Source: Terana coerulea (lineage: Eukaryota; Basidiomycota; Agaricomycetes; Polyporales; Phanerochaetaceae). From it: DNA of 16,433 nucleotides. The stretch covers positions 1 to 16,433 of the forward strand of contig JAKOGH010000004.1 of the NCBI GenBank assembly GCA_024811115.1. The letters are read 5' to 3'. Numbering within the stretch: the first letter of the stretch is position 1; each line of letters opens with the position of its first letter. The notes beneath the pieces were generated by a model that did no database searches, had not been told where the DNA came from, and was given only the letters and a program-made list of their open reading frames with translations. Positions 8,027-16,179 of the stretch are shown piece after piece. Made by a program: the position numbers and the translations under genes.

Positions 8027-8736
8027 ATGTCGACTGCAAATGGCGCAAACTTTACGCTCAGGGACGCACGAGGCACCTCGGGAAATGTATGTCCACCGTG
8101 TTCACTGCGGCTGCGCTCTTGGTGCTGCGTACTGTCTGCACCCAGTCGCTCACGATCGCTTTGATGCAGACATCCCTCGACCTAACCACTCACGCACCCA
8201 ACTCTATGCTCGGTAGCGAAGACCAATGCACCCCTGCGTTAGTGCACTCCGCAGGACCGTCGACGCCGGCCACCAGCGTTGTCCACACCCCCCGCGCCGG
8301 GAGCCCCGTGGCTTCTGAACCGGCCATTTTCGACTCGAGTGAGAACGGCTCACTGGCACTCGCCGCCCAAGTCGTGACCCCAAGCCTCCTGCAGGAATAC
8401 ACTGCATCCCTGTCACCGCCCGGCGCCGCGGGAGGCGAAGCTCGCGTTCTGTTCCTGCCGAAGGAGCCAGCTCTGGCGAACATCTTGGATCCCAAAGCGC
8501 TGCAGGAATCGCTAGCGCTCCTCGCGTTTGCCCTCGGATACGATGAGTATCAGGGTATCGAGCGGTTCTCCACCAGGGCGCCTCGACTGACGACGATCCC
8601 TTTGCCTCTGTTGGAAGGTACCTCCAACTCGAACCAACTCGAGGACCTGGGTCTAAATCACCTCATCTCCTTCCCTGTCTCCGAGCTCGACCATCCTCGG
8701 GCCCACGACTCTTGCCTCGGCCTCAAATTGTTCTGA
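8027..8736 (+). CDS. Unknown protein, 208 aa, two exons (orphan family, copy C)
   Basis: Exons 8027-8086 and 8170-8736 join in phase 0 across an 83-nt intron (GTATGT to TTTGATGCAG). Exon 1 encodes 20 residues (MSTANGANFTLRDARGTSGN). The main exon begins TSLDLTTHAPNS, passes through a Ser/Pro/Ala-rich low-complexity part, then PSLLQEY, ARVLFLPKEPALAN, a Leu/Ala-rich helical stretch, LEDLGLNHLISF and SELDHPRAHDSC. Exon 1 length and intron phase match copy A (21 residues, phase 0), and PSLL, RVL and SELDH recur in the same order. The DNA TCCGAGCTCGACCAT is identical in both. There is no signal peptide, membrane helix or recognised domain. A CT tract and TATA-like box lie upstream. The function is unknown. 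Confidence 0.65.
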
Positions 8737-9100
8737 GCGCTGTCGAACCGGTCCTCGCCGATGAGGAGCTCACGCTGGCGTATTTACGAGCACACTCATC
8801 CCTGCTCTGGCCTGGCGCTGCAGCGATATTGAACATCGCTCCTGGATATGGGTTACGTCTTTGTTATGATGATGACGCGCATCTGGCATGCTTCACCATG
8901 ATTCCTTTCTTCTATTCGCAATGCATCCAACTCCATCCCGGTTCCACTTCTATCTGCAGTCTTGTAATCTCATCGGATTCACTCATGGACACTTCACGCA
9001 TATCCTATTGTACTTGTCACCATATCATCACTCTGAATGTACTTCTATCTTCACGTTGGCTATAATTGTACGGGTTTTTCTGTAGATTTTATTCCTCTCT
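8737..9100 (+). pseudogene. Downstream fragment resembling the C-terminus of copy A
   Basis: In the frame open from 8712 the segment around 8837-8895 reads PGYGLRLCYDDDAHLACF. Copy A ends PGYGLQLYNEFD, then HMPCFA and stop. The order here (after SELDH) differs from copy A (before SELDH), so this is more likely the relic of another partial copy than the true end of copy C. I found no intron that joins it to copy C in frame. Confidence 0.3.
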
Positions 9101-9770
9101 CTCGCATCAAGTACTCTGTAGTAGACATAGTTGATAATAGAAGATTAAAACAACAATATCATGAACTGCTTGTACCAAGTCTAAGTAGGTACTATCTAGC
9201 GGCCATCCTGTGCAAACCGTGAGCATAAATTGAATATCAGAGGTAAGTAGCAAGTATCCGGTGGAGAGGTTTAACACTGAAGCCCGGTCGTTGGCGTTAA
9301 GTACTGAGCACTTACCCGTAAATCAAGGTTTGTACTTATACGTGGTTTGTGTTTTCCCCTGCGGGATGTCCATGTCAGCAAAAATAGGAACACTGGAGAA
9401 AAGTTGCTTAGCGCTTAGTCACGGTCCTGCTCCGATCTTGTGGCGCTCCCGTCCTGCTTTGGTGTATACGTCTGATTCATCTCCAGCCGTCATTGACCTC
9501 GCGGCAGTCGCGCCGACATACCACGCGTCCCGGCGTATCAACAATATCTTCATGGGCACCGGCTGATCCCGGCGTGTCGCCATTTGTCTAATGGCCGCGG
9601 CATAAAGCCCTTTGTTCTGAGGCACGTTGCACCACCGTGGCCACAACCATTGGATATTAAAGGCTGCGCGACCTACGCCCATCGTCATGACACTTCCCCA
9701 CTGTACTGAAAAGCACTCGGCTCACCGTTTCTAAGATCATCACGCCTTGTCCCGCCCTCGTCGCTGCAAG
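9101..9770. other. Intergenic region before the 9771 gene
   Basis: The first part is AT-rich, probably the 3' region of the preceding fragment. From 9257 to 9566 one plus-strand ORF (101 codons) and an antisense ORF overlap without splice or domain support. GGATATTAAAGG at 9652-9663 is a weak TATA-like site about 110 bp before the ATG at 9771. Nothing else recognisable is seen. Confidence 0.4.
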
Positions 9771-10428
9771 ATGTCTTTCCCCAACAACCAGCCTATGCCG
9801 CCTTTCCCTGTCCAAGCGCCGCAGGCTCAGTACGCCTACGCACCCGGTAATGTCGCCAGGCCACAACCTGTAAGATCGGTCAGTTGGATATTTTTGCGCC
9901 CGTCGATAGACATTGTAACGTACTGACCGATATATCCAGGCATCCTCCTGGCAAGATAACTTGGCTGCCTTGGCCAGCCGGGCGATCTCGCGCGTCGAGG
10001 GCCGTGCAGCCGCAGAGCAAGCCGCAGCGTCCATCGAGGCCAACAACAAGCTCCTCAACCATCTCCTCGCCGAGTACTTGCACGTCCAGATGTCCAAGCT
10101 CTTCCCTGGGGCGGCGCCACCAATGACCGGCGGTGTCCAGCCTTCGGGTTCGTACGCCAATGTGCCGGGTACAGAGGATGTTTACAGGACCTTGCCTCCG
10201 CTGCCTGCGGCGGAGGCGTACGACCTGGAGACCACACAGCTGCTCATCAGCATGCTGACCCAGTACCTGTACCCGCAAGCCAGCGCTTCGTCGTCGCGTT
10301 CCCAGTCGACAGCCAGTGGCGGTGCACCATACCATGACGTGCGACAGATCCTGGGCCAGAGAGCCTACAGCCCAGAAGAGATAAACCAGATCCTGTCCGT
10401 TCCTAGGTGGGCTAGACCAAGTTGGTAG
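9771..10428 (+). CDS. Hypothetical protein, 195 aa, two exons
   Basis: Exons 9771-9869 and 9940-10428 join in phase 0 across a 70-nt intron with donor GTAAGA, branch TACTGAC and acceptor TATCCAG. The ATG context (CTGCAAGATGTC) is reasonable. Residues 1-33 are Pro/Gln/Ala-rich (MSFPNNQPMPPFPVQAPQ). The rest starts with an Ala-rich, probably helical region (LAALASRAISRVEGRAAAEQ), continues with LLNHLLAEYLHVQMSKLF and LLISMLTQYLYPQ, and ends YSPEEINQILSVPRWARPSW. There is no signal peptide or membrane span. Clean codon use and splice sites support a real gene. I do not recognise the family. A long ORF on the opposite strand (9880-10449) is its shadow. Confidence 0.7.
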
Positions 10429-10506
10429 CGACTTGGTTTCGTCAGGCACGAAGTCTACCTTTCCTTGTCCTGTATAAAGTATGTGTCAGACTGGAGATAC
10501 CAATAG

Positions 10507-10512
10507 AATAAA
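10507..10512 (+). promoter_or_regulatory. Poly(A) signal AATAAA
   Basis: AATAAA stands 79 nt after the stop codon of the 9771 gene (CCAATAGAATAAAGAAATT), a suitable place for its 3' end processing. Confidence 0.5.
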
Positions 10513-10867
10513 GAAATTACTTGTAAGCGTATCTGGCGTGTGTGCCTTCGCGGCGGTCTGTGCAGCGGCATCCTACGAGACATCCTCTTGCAGGTCGAAT
10601 GAGCATCATTGTCTATGAAATCCATGGGCTTGGGCCATGTCTCAAGAAGTGCGTTGTCGCAGCAACTGTTGCATACAGGTTTCCGACTTTGGCGAGAAAG
10701 CCGCAGGGAGGTGCCCACTGGCATGCCAGAGCTCGCTTTGAAGGGGATGCTTAGAACCGCCGGACAAAGAACGACAGACTGGGTTGTCGCTCAACAATTG
10801 TCCGCGCTGTCACTGTGCTTTTCCCGTTTGCTGCCTTGCCAAAGGGCCGTGATCTGAAAAGTGGGGG
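10513..10867. other. Intergenic sequence without a supported gene
   Basis: Two short plus-strand ORFs (10542-10754 and 10609-10857) overlap here, but neither has splice sites, start context or recognisable composition. No repeat or RNA gene was seen. Confidence 0.4.
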
Positions 10868-10875
10868 TATAAATA
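10868..10875 (+). promoter_or_regulatory. TATA box (TATAAATA) on the plus strand
   Basis: GGGGGTATAAATACGTGG is the best TATA match in the window and is followed by a C/A-rich leader-like stretch (ACTCCCCAATCTCCCCAAAC). No good plus-strand coding region follows: the first ATGs at 10877, 10964 and 11047 open ORFs of 69, 28 and 12 codons. It faces into the minus-strand gene at 10891-11342. Confidence 0.5.
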
Positions 10876-10890
10876 CGTGGAAGGAGAGGC

Positions 10891-11342
10891 TCATACTGAC
10901 TCCCCAATCTCCCCAAACACGCACCACTCGCAGACGAGGCATCTTCGTCTTAGCAAAGCAAGCCATGCGACAACACTGTCGGCCCTACCCACCCACCGCG
11001 CATACAGCTCGTCATATATCTCGCCGCGAATCCCAACCAGCTCGCCAATGAAATGCCCCGCGCTTCCAAGAGGCAGCCCTCGATAAGATTTGAAAGCATT
11101 TGCTACGGATGCATAGGAATACCTTCGAACCCTCGAGGTGCGCCCTCGCCGCGAACAGTGCAAGGAAAGGCTCTGGGAGGTCGTGAGCAAAGAGTCCGGG
11201 TCTGTGTCACCTGTTTATAAAGCTGTGAGTATTCAGACTCATGAGAAGAGAAATAATCATACTTACTTTCGATCTGCAGTTTGCGCAACTGTGATACAGT
11301 GGCCGGCACTGACAGGTGCGACGACGAAGAGGCGGATGCCAT
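10891..11342 (-). CDS. Hypothetical protein, 131 aa, two exons (uncertain)
   Basis: Minus-strand exons 11342-11267 and 11210-10891 join in phase 1 across a 56-nt intron (GTAAGT to TTTATAAACAG). The product starts MASASSSSHLSVPATVSQLR and contains GHFIGELVGIRGEIYDELY, which loosely recalls the LPxELRxxIYxxL pattern at the head of fungal F-box-like proteins, then a Cys-rich end. The splice sites are good and the joined frame is open, but the protein is short and may be a truncated copy of a longer gene. The strong plus-strand TATA box at 10868 is opposite its end. Function is not assigned. Confidence 0.4.
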
Positions 11343-11712
11343 TCGGGGACGACGCGATACAGTACATAGCTAGCGTGTCAGTGCCGTTGCACCCATCTCT
11401 GATACAATACACCACGTAATCTTCACGCAAGCTGAGCGACCTTAAGTGCATTTGTTCGCTGCAGCATATCATTTAGCTCTGAAAACACATCAGGGGGGTG
11501 GCGGTATGAGGCAACGTTGAACAGACGCCCGCGTAGTCTGGCGATTCGGTTCGGAGTGAAATGCCGCCACCAGGCTGCCACTGGCGTTTATCAATTGATG
11601 CGCTTCCCGGGCCCGCCCTCCTGTGGGTGTACTTACACGGCTCTCTCATTCCTCCAAATACTTCCGCTCCAGGAGCCGAACTTGAGGTACTCGCGTCTGA
11701 AGGCTAGTCTAC
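11343..11712. other. Region upstream of the first YCII gene
   Basis: No supported gene. GGTGGCGG at about 11498 and CCGCCACC at about 11563 form a short inverted pair roughly 60 bp apart, of unknown meaning. The right part should contain the promoter of the YCII-related gene; I see no TATA box. Confidence 0.35.
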
Positions 11713-11838
11713 ATGTTTACTCGTGGAATCCGCCAATCTGGGCGCTCAACAGCCTCGTACCGCAGAGGTTTCTTCGTTGCACGATCGGTCCAGTCCCCCA
11801 TCCATCTTTACCCTCCGCAAACCCGAACTCTTGCCAGC

Positions 11839-12301
11839 ATGTCCGACACCAAACCCAAGACCCATATGTTCATGGTTTATGCTCCAGACTACACCGATTC
11901 AGACGCGTACAGTCGGAGAATGGTTGTGAGGCAAACGCACCTGGATAATGCGAAGCGGATGAAGGAGAAAGGCGTCGTGAGTACGTGTGCAAACCGCTGC
12001 TCCCCTGCTTTGCAGATCTGAGAGATATCACAGAAATTGGCGGCGGTCTCCTCGAACCCGAGACATATCAGGCTGAAAATAAGAAACTCATTGGGTCCAT
12101 GTTAGTGTATGAGGCTGAGACCATCGACGACGTGAAGAAGCTTGTAGAGGAAGACATATACTATACCTCGGGCGTGGTGAGTGTGCTATCCACTCAACTT
12201 CTGGTCTAAATTCTCACACCTGCACGTAGTGGGATAAGGAGAAGTTAATCATCCTGCCCTGGATTCCGCTATGCCGCTTCCCTAGGTGTGTCCACTCGTA
12301 G
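11839..12301 (+). CDS. YCII-related (YciI-like) protein, first tandem copy, altered C-terminus
   Basis: Exons 11839-11980, 12034-12176 and 12230-12301 (phases 1 and 0) give 118 residues. The chosen donor GTACGT at 11981 yields KGVVKIGGGLLEPETY, which matches the neighbouring copy. The family is a small alpha/beta ferredoxin-like dimer; bacterial YciI relatives are thought to be enzymes, but the reaction in fungi is unknown. Recognisable parts: FMVYAPDYTDSDAYSRRM near the start, RQTHLDNAKR, IGSMLVYEAETIDDVKKL and EEDIYYTSGVWDKEKLIILPW. After LPWIP the frame runs into LCRFPRCVHS. One added base after ATTCC would instead give AMPLP and a stop at 12283-12285, like the neighbour, so a one-base loss is likely. 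An in-frame upstream ATG at 11713 adds 42 basic residues resembling a mitochondrial presequence; which start is used is open. Confidence 0.85.
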
Positions 12302-12566
12302 TACTATCGCGAGCTATGCAATATTTACTGGACTGTCCGTTTGCCCAGTTAGCTTGTGTGGCTACATTTGCCCACATCACATGTATAAGTAGTCAGGAAA
12401 TAACTGGTGATCACCGAAGATCGATGACTTCTCACCGTCACTCCCGCAAGAGTTCACGCGCACGGCCCGTTAAACGTCACAAGCTCACATGGCTATCCGA
12501 GTCCGAAGCAGCTGGGAATTGCGGGCCTTGGTGTTCCGGGTGGTCATCACTGGCAGCACCAGGATC
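12302..12566. other. Spacer between the two YCII genes
   Basis: This carries the 3' region of the first copy and the promoter of the second. An open frame from 12489 (MAIRVRSSWELRALVF) continues into the second gene but starts upstream of its TATA box, so it is probably not translated as one protein. Confidence 0.4.
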
Positions 12567-12573
12567 TATAAGA
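12567..12573 (+). promoter_or_regulatory. TATA box of the second YCII gene
   Basis: GATCTATAAGAGG lies 48 bp before the ATG at 12615. Transcription would start at about 12597-12600, so ATG 12615 is likely the first start codon in the message. The upstream in-frame ATGs at 12489 and 12582 would be left out. Confidence 0.6.
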
Positions 12574-12614
12574 GGCTGCCCATGCTCAGAGGTCTTCGCG
12601 TACCGCCCCCAACT

Positions 12615-13069
12615 ATGGCCGACACGAAACCGAAGTACACTTTTGTCGTCTTCGCTCCCGACTACACAGACTCCGAAGGGTTTGCGCGGCGAATGAGTGT
12701 CAGGGAGAAGCATCTGGCGAATGCGAAGCGTTGTATCGCCTCCGGTCTGCTGCGTAAGTGTTCTTGTTATCTCCCCGCCATATGCACTCATGCTCTCTGA
12801 AGGACTTGGAGGCGCTATGGCCTCGCCGGAGACATACCAATCCGCGGAGAAGAAGCTTATCGGATCGACGATGATCTATGAAGCTGAGAACATTGACGTT
12901 GTCCGCAAAACTATTGAGGAGGATATCTACTATACGTCTGGTGTGGTGCGTTCTCCGTGTGTTATTGCGGAAGTCCCTGTGCTTAGTGAAGATGCAGTGG
13001 GACAAGGAGAGGCTTGTTATTCTGCCATGGCTTCCCGCTACGCCTCTTCCGCCGTTGGTGCCTGAGTGA
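12615..13069 (+). CDS. YCII-related (YciI-like) protein, second tandem copy
   Basis: Exons 12615-12753, 12803-12945 and 12998-13069 (phases 1 and 0) give 117 residues. The product begins MADTKPKYTFVVFAPDYTDS and contains ARRMSVREKHLANAKR, LGGAMASPETYQSAEKKLIG, YEAENIDVVRKTIEEDIYY and WDKERLVILPWLPATPLPP. Length and intron positions equal those of the first copy 313 bp upstream, so the pair arose by tandem duplication. The second half is well conserved between copies and the segment before intron 1 less so (KRCIASGLL against KRMKEKGVV). All splice sites are usable; the first acceptor is CTCTGAAG. The protein is presumably cytosolic if translation begins at 12615. This copy is the intact one; the enzymatic role is unknown. 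Confidence 0.88.
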
Positions 13070-13745
13070 GCACCGGACTGGTCGGTCATGTTACTGAAAC
13101 GCTTACGCCATCATCCAAGTAGTTCAAGAATGTAATGTGATGCTGCCCAACATCCCCTTGTTGCACGTTATCTTGGCCGAACTTGCCGAGCAGAGATATT
13201 CGCCTGGCATATCATATAATTCTTTCTGCATGATATAATTCACCGGTCTCAGAGTACTAGTGAACGAACGAAACACTGTCGAGACTCGAGGTACATGCTG
13301 CCTTGACTGCGTGCTCTTGGGATGATAAGGTTACCTGGTGGTAGCGAAGTGCACCTGATAGCCATAATCACCCTAGGATATCGCCAAGAATCAGTCTCAT
13401 GAAGTTCAACGGTGAGCCCGTGTCGTATAGTCAGCTGACAACGCTAGATAACTTTTCTGATATCAGAGACGTACGCGATCCGTATCCTGAACAGCACTTG
13501 CGTCCGACACCGGTGGTTCTATCGGTCGAATCACAGGGACAACGGGCTGTTTGTATGATATAAAATTCAAGCAGGCCTTCGTAGGTTTAGTTCAGCAGAT
13601 ACCCGCTGTTCACGCCTATTGTCTCACGGTAGGGCTGCATGGTGTGGCGCATATACTCGAATTCCTCGGATTAGCTTCTCATTCCATTGAAGGGAACCTG
13701 CCGGTGTACCACGTTCTCATACCACCTTCAGATTGAACGTACCAC
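13070..13745. other. Intergenic region left of the fold-back element
   Basis: No supported gene. A 61-codon ORF (13551-13736) lacks context and domain. A short direct repeat of ATATAATTC occurs at about 13213 and 13234. The beginning holds the 3' region of the YCII gene. Confidence 0.4.
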
Positions 13746-13769
13746 GCCTAGGCCTTCAGCGCGGTAGTA
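13746..13769 (+). repeat. Left copy of a split direct repeat flanking the fold-back element
   Basis: GCCTAGG (13746-13752), eight unrelated bases, then GCGGTAGTA (13761-13769). The same two words, seven bases apart, recur in the same orientation at 14065-14087, beyond the right arm of the element. Confidence 0.6.
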
Positions 13770-13771
13770 TA

Positions 13772-14040
13772 GTCTGTACCAATTTGACGCCCCCTGGCAG
13801 AGGGGGTCCAATAGCCTTTTAGGAAGGCACCCAGACAAGCCCGCTTGCAGCAGAACTTGCTTCTATACGCTGAAGATGGGCCAGTGCAAGTACTAGCAGG
13901 CTGATGGAGTCTTCTGAGAAGCTGCACGCCCCCGTTGTGCTCGTTGAGGTGCGGGAGGAGATGGAAAGCGACGGCAAAAGTGCCTTCCTAAAAGGCTATC
14001 TGACCCCCCTCCGCCAAGGGGCGTCAGAATTAGTGCAGAC
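13772..14040. mobile_element. Fold-back/MITE-like element with about 60-bp inverted repeats
   Basis: The left arm 13772-13830 and the reverse complement of the right arm 13980-14040 align over their whole length with a few substitutions and short gaps. Shared blocks include TGACGCCCC, AGAGGGGG and the identical ATAGCCTTTTAGGAAGGCAC. About 150 bp of unique sequence lie between. An 81-codon ORF (13904-14149) crosses the right arm, but I see no transposase-like feature. The unit is short, non-coding and bounded by direct repeats, which fits a non-autonomous DNA transposon, although the exact ends and target duplication are unclear. Confidence 0.65.
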
Positions 14041-14066
14041 CTTATATCAAAGATTTAAAGGTCTGC
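14035..14066. repeat. Short palindrome at the right end of the fold-back element
   Basis: GCAGACCTT and AAGGTCTGC are perfect 9-bp arms around an AT-rich centre of 14 bp. The left end of the element has no such extra hairpin. Confidence 0.6.
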
Positions 14067-14087
14067 CTAGGGAGACTAGCGGTAGTA
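14065..14087 (+). repeat. Right copy of the split direct repeat
   Basis: GCCTAGG (14065-14071), seven bases, then GCGGTAGTA (14079-14087), matching the left copy at 13746-13769. Confidence 0.6.
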
Positions 14088-14364
14088 GGCGTTATCAGCC
14101 ATATAGGACATCTCTTCGTGGCATCTCGCGTCCGTTCTGCCTTCGCTGAACGGCCTCCGTCCTGTATACAAGGTTCTGCCAAGGGTCCAACATTACGTGG
14201 TCAGTGTTCGCGCTACAAAGTCTCATGGCCTAATAATTCACACAGACTGTCAGCTCAAACCCAGTGACATGAAACCCAACTACGCGATATCACTCTCGCG
14301 AGTCACTTATAGTCCCCGATGCACGCAGCCTGAGCACCATACCCCGCAACGTGATCTTCGCCCG
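14088..14364. other. Presumed promoter region of the membrane-protein gene
   Basis: An open frame from 14197 leads into the gene at 14365, but its residues do not look like the family's usual N-terminus. I see no TATA box. Confidence 0.35.
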
Positions 14365-16179
14365 ATGGATACCGACTCCGTGCCAGCGCAGGCTCCCGTT
14401 GACTACTTCGCTGTCCTATCTTCGTGCATCACGACTCTCGTCATCTGCGTCTGGAATGCTGTTCACATGGATATACCCGCAATGACGGATGGCACAATCC
14501 GCAACTTATTTTACAAAATTTGCTGGGTTTTTGCTGGGATGCTTGTACCGGAAATGCTCGTGGTTGCCGCATTCACCCAACGACGCTGGGCCGTCTACCT
14601 CGCGAAGGAGGCGGGTCACCACTTGAATCTTCCGCGGAAACCGCCAGCATGGTGGCAGCAGCTTGTACGTGATGTCTTCTCTATATATACCATCTTAACA
14701 TCGTCAATATTGTTCCGTCATAGCTCTCCATTTTGTTTCTGCGAAAAGATTGCGAGAGCCAACGTTGATATGGAAGTACAGAGACACAAAGGTACATATT
14801 ATGCCTTACTTCCTCGTTGGTCTCCCGCCGGGACTGACGTTTTTGCTGAAGTTTCGTCAATATCCGTGGACCTCTACCCATGGGTTTTACGCCGTTATGG
14901 GTGGTTTTATCCTGGACTTGTCCCACGGCGAAAACATCCTGCATGGTGGTCAGAAACGCGTCGTATTGACGCCTCGAGGTGTTCTGTTCCTGATGGAGCA
15001 TGCCCCTGAGCTAATCCCAGATATTTCTGAGGATGACATTAGCGACCGGAGCAAAGTCGACGCATTCGCCAAATCACTCCTCGTTCTCCAGCTCTTGCAT
15101 TTCTGCATGTCGTTTGTATCCCGCGTCCCCTTCCATTCTACCACGCACACGACGCCACCCCTCACCCTCTTGGAGATCCCTACCTTTGCTCACTGCTTGT
15201 GTGCAGTCGTCACCTACATGCTGTGGATCGAAAAGCCGCAGGACGTCCGGCAGCCGATCGCAGTCAAGGGCAGCGGCGTGCGCGCAATTGGGGCTTTATT
15301 CGCGATGCTAAGTCCGCGAGCCTCGCTTTTCTTCGACGGCTTAGCGTATGGGCCGCTCCCGTCCGAGTTTACCTTCATGAGGTTCGTGCAGCCAGAGAGG
15401 AGAGCGTCGTACGGGCGAACACCAATCGGTGATGACAGCTCCGACGCCGGAGTCAAGCTTTCCGAGAACAGTTTACTCGGGGATACTGCATTCGCGATCC
15501 AGTGGCGGGACGGTGAACATCCAAACTCAACCTCAGCGGTCGCACGTCACCACATCAAGCTCTTCCCCACACGTTATGCGTATCACAAGTTATACGGTGC
15601 GCACCTGCCGTGGTACCAGCAACCACTCTCTTCGCGATCGGCCACACTCGTTCCCTCGGACATAGCTCGCTGGCGCCTTGCCGCGCAAGCAGTGGAGTCA
15701 TACGGCCTTGCCGATTCTGATCTTCTTGTAACTCAGGCAAGTTGGGGAGTTACGGAAAGAGAGATTCCACACGTTGTCGGTCACGCGAGGCTCTTCGCCA
15801 TGGTTCACACCCGCCTGCCTGGCAAGTATGCATATTTGCAAAGCTTGCTCTCGTGGGTACGACCATGACTGCCTTTGCTCTTCCTCACTTCTTTGGTTGG
15901 AACAGCATTTTCAGAACGGACCATGAGCGGTTTTATTGGCGCTTAGCCGTGTTGTGGATGACTACCACACCACCTCTCTCCATGATCCATAGGTGGCTGG
16001 CAAGCAGCGAGAGAGGATTGCGCGCTTTTGCCATCGGCCCCGCGCTGATAATATGGCCCATTCTGTACCTTTGGGCAAGCATGTACCTGGTTGTAGCTAG
16101 TTTCCGGCAGCTCTTCCAACTTCCGGACGGACTTCCCAAACTGTCTTGGTCGAACTACTGGCCTCACCTTTCACTTTAA
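14365..16179 (+). CDS. Multi-pass membrane protein of an agaricomycete-expanded family, function unknown
   Basis: Exon 1 (14365-14664) encodes two hydrophobic segments (YFAVLSSCITTLVICVWNAV and WVFAGMLVPEMLVVAAF) followed by TQRRWAVYLAKEAG. The main exon starts at 14852 (FRQYPWTSTHGFYAVMGGF) and contains VVLTPRGVLFLMEHAPELIP, DISDRSKVDAFAKSLLVLQ and FAHCLCAVVTYMLWIEKPQD. The last exon, in another frame, carries LALVGTTMTAFALPHFFGW, a second hydrophobic stretch and YLVVASFRQLFQLPDGLP, ending at 16179. These blocks match in order a family of unknown function that I recall as common in mushroom genomes. The join at 14665-14851 is unclear: either one 187-nt intron, or two introns around 14724-14791, which needs the weaker donor GTGATG at 14668. 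The join near 15803-15843 is a 41-nt gap with a poor donor (GTTCAC), or an indel. ATG 14365 is preferred over the in-frame 14197. Confidence 0.75.

Noticed and set aside
8618..8823. A 206-nt intron joining copy C to the PGYGL fragment
   Set aside because: The phase works, but the intron would be unusually long and would remove LEDLGLNHL and SELDH, both shared with other copies.
9880..10449. Long minus-strand ORF of 189 codons opposite the 9771 gene
   Set aside because: It mirrors a plus-strand gene with clean splice sites and coherent composition; the antisense product is Arg/Gly/Leu-rich with no motif.
13904..14149. 81-codon ORF within the fold-back element as a possible transposase
   Set aside because: About a third of it is the right inverted arm itself and there is no catalytic DDE-type pattern; too short for a transposase.
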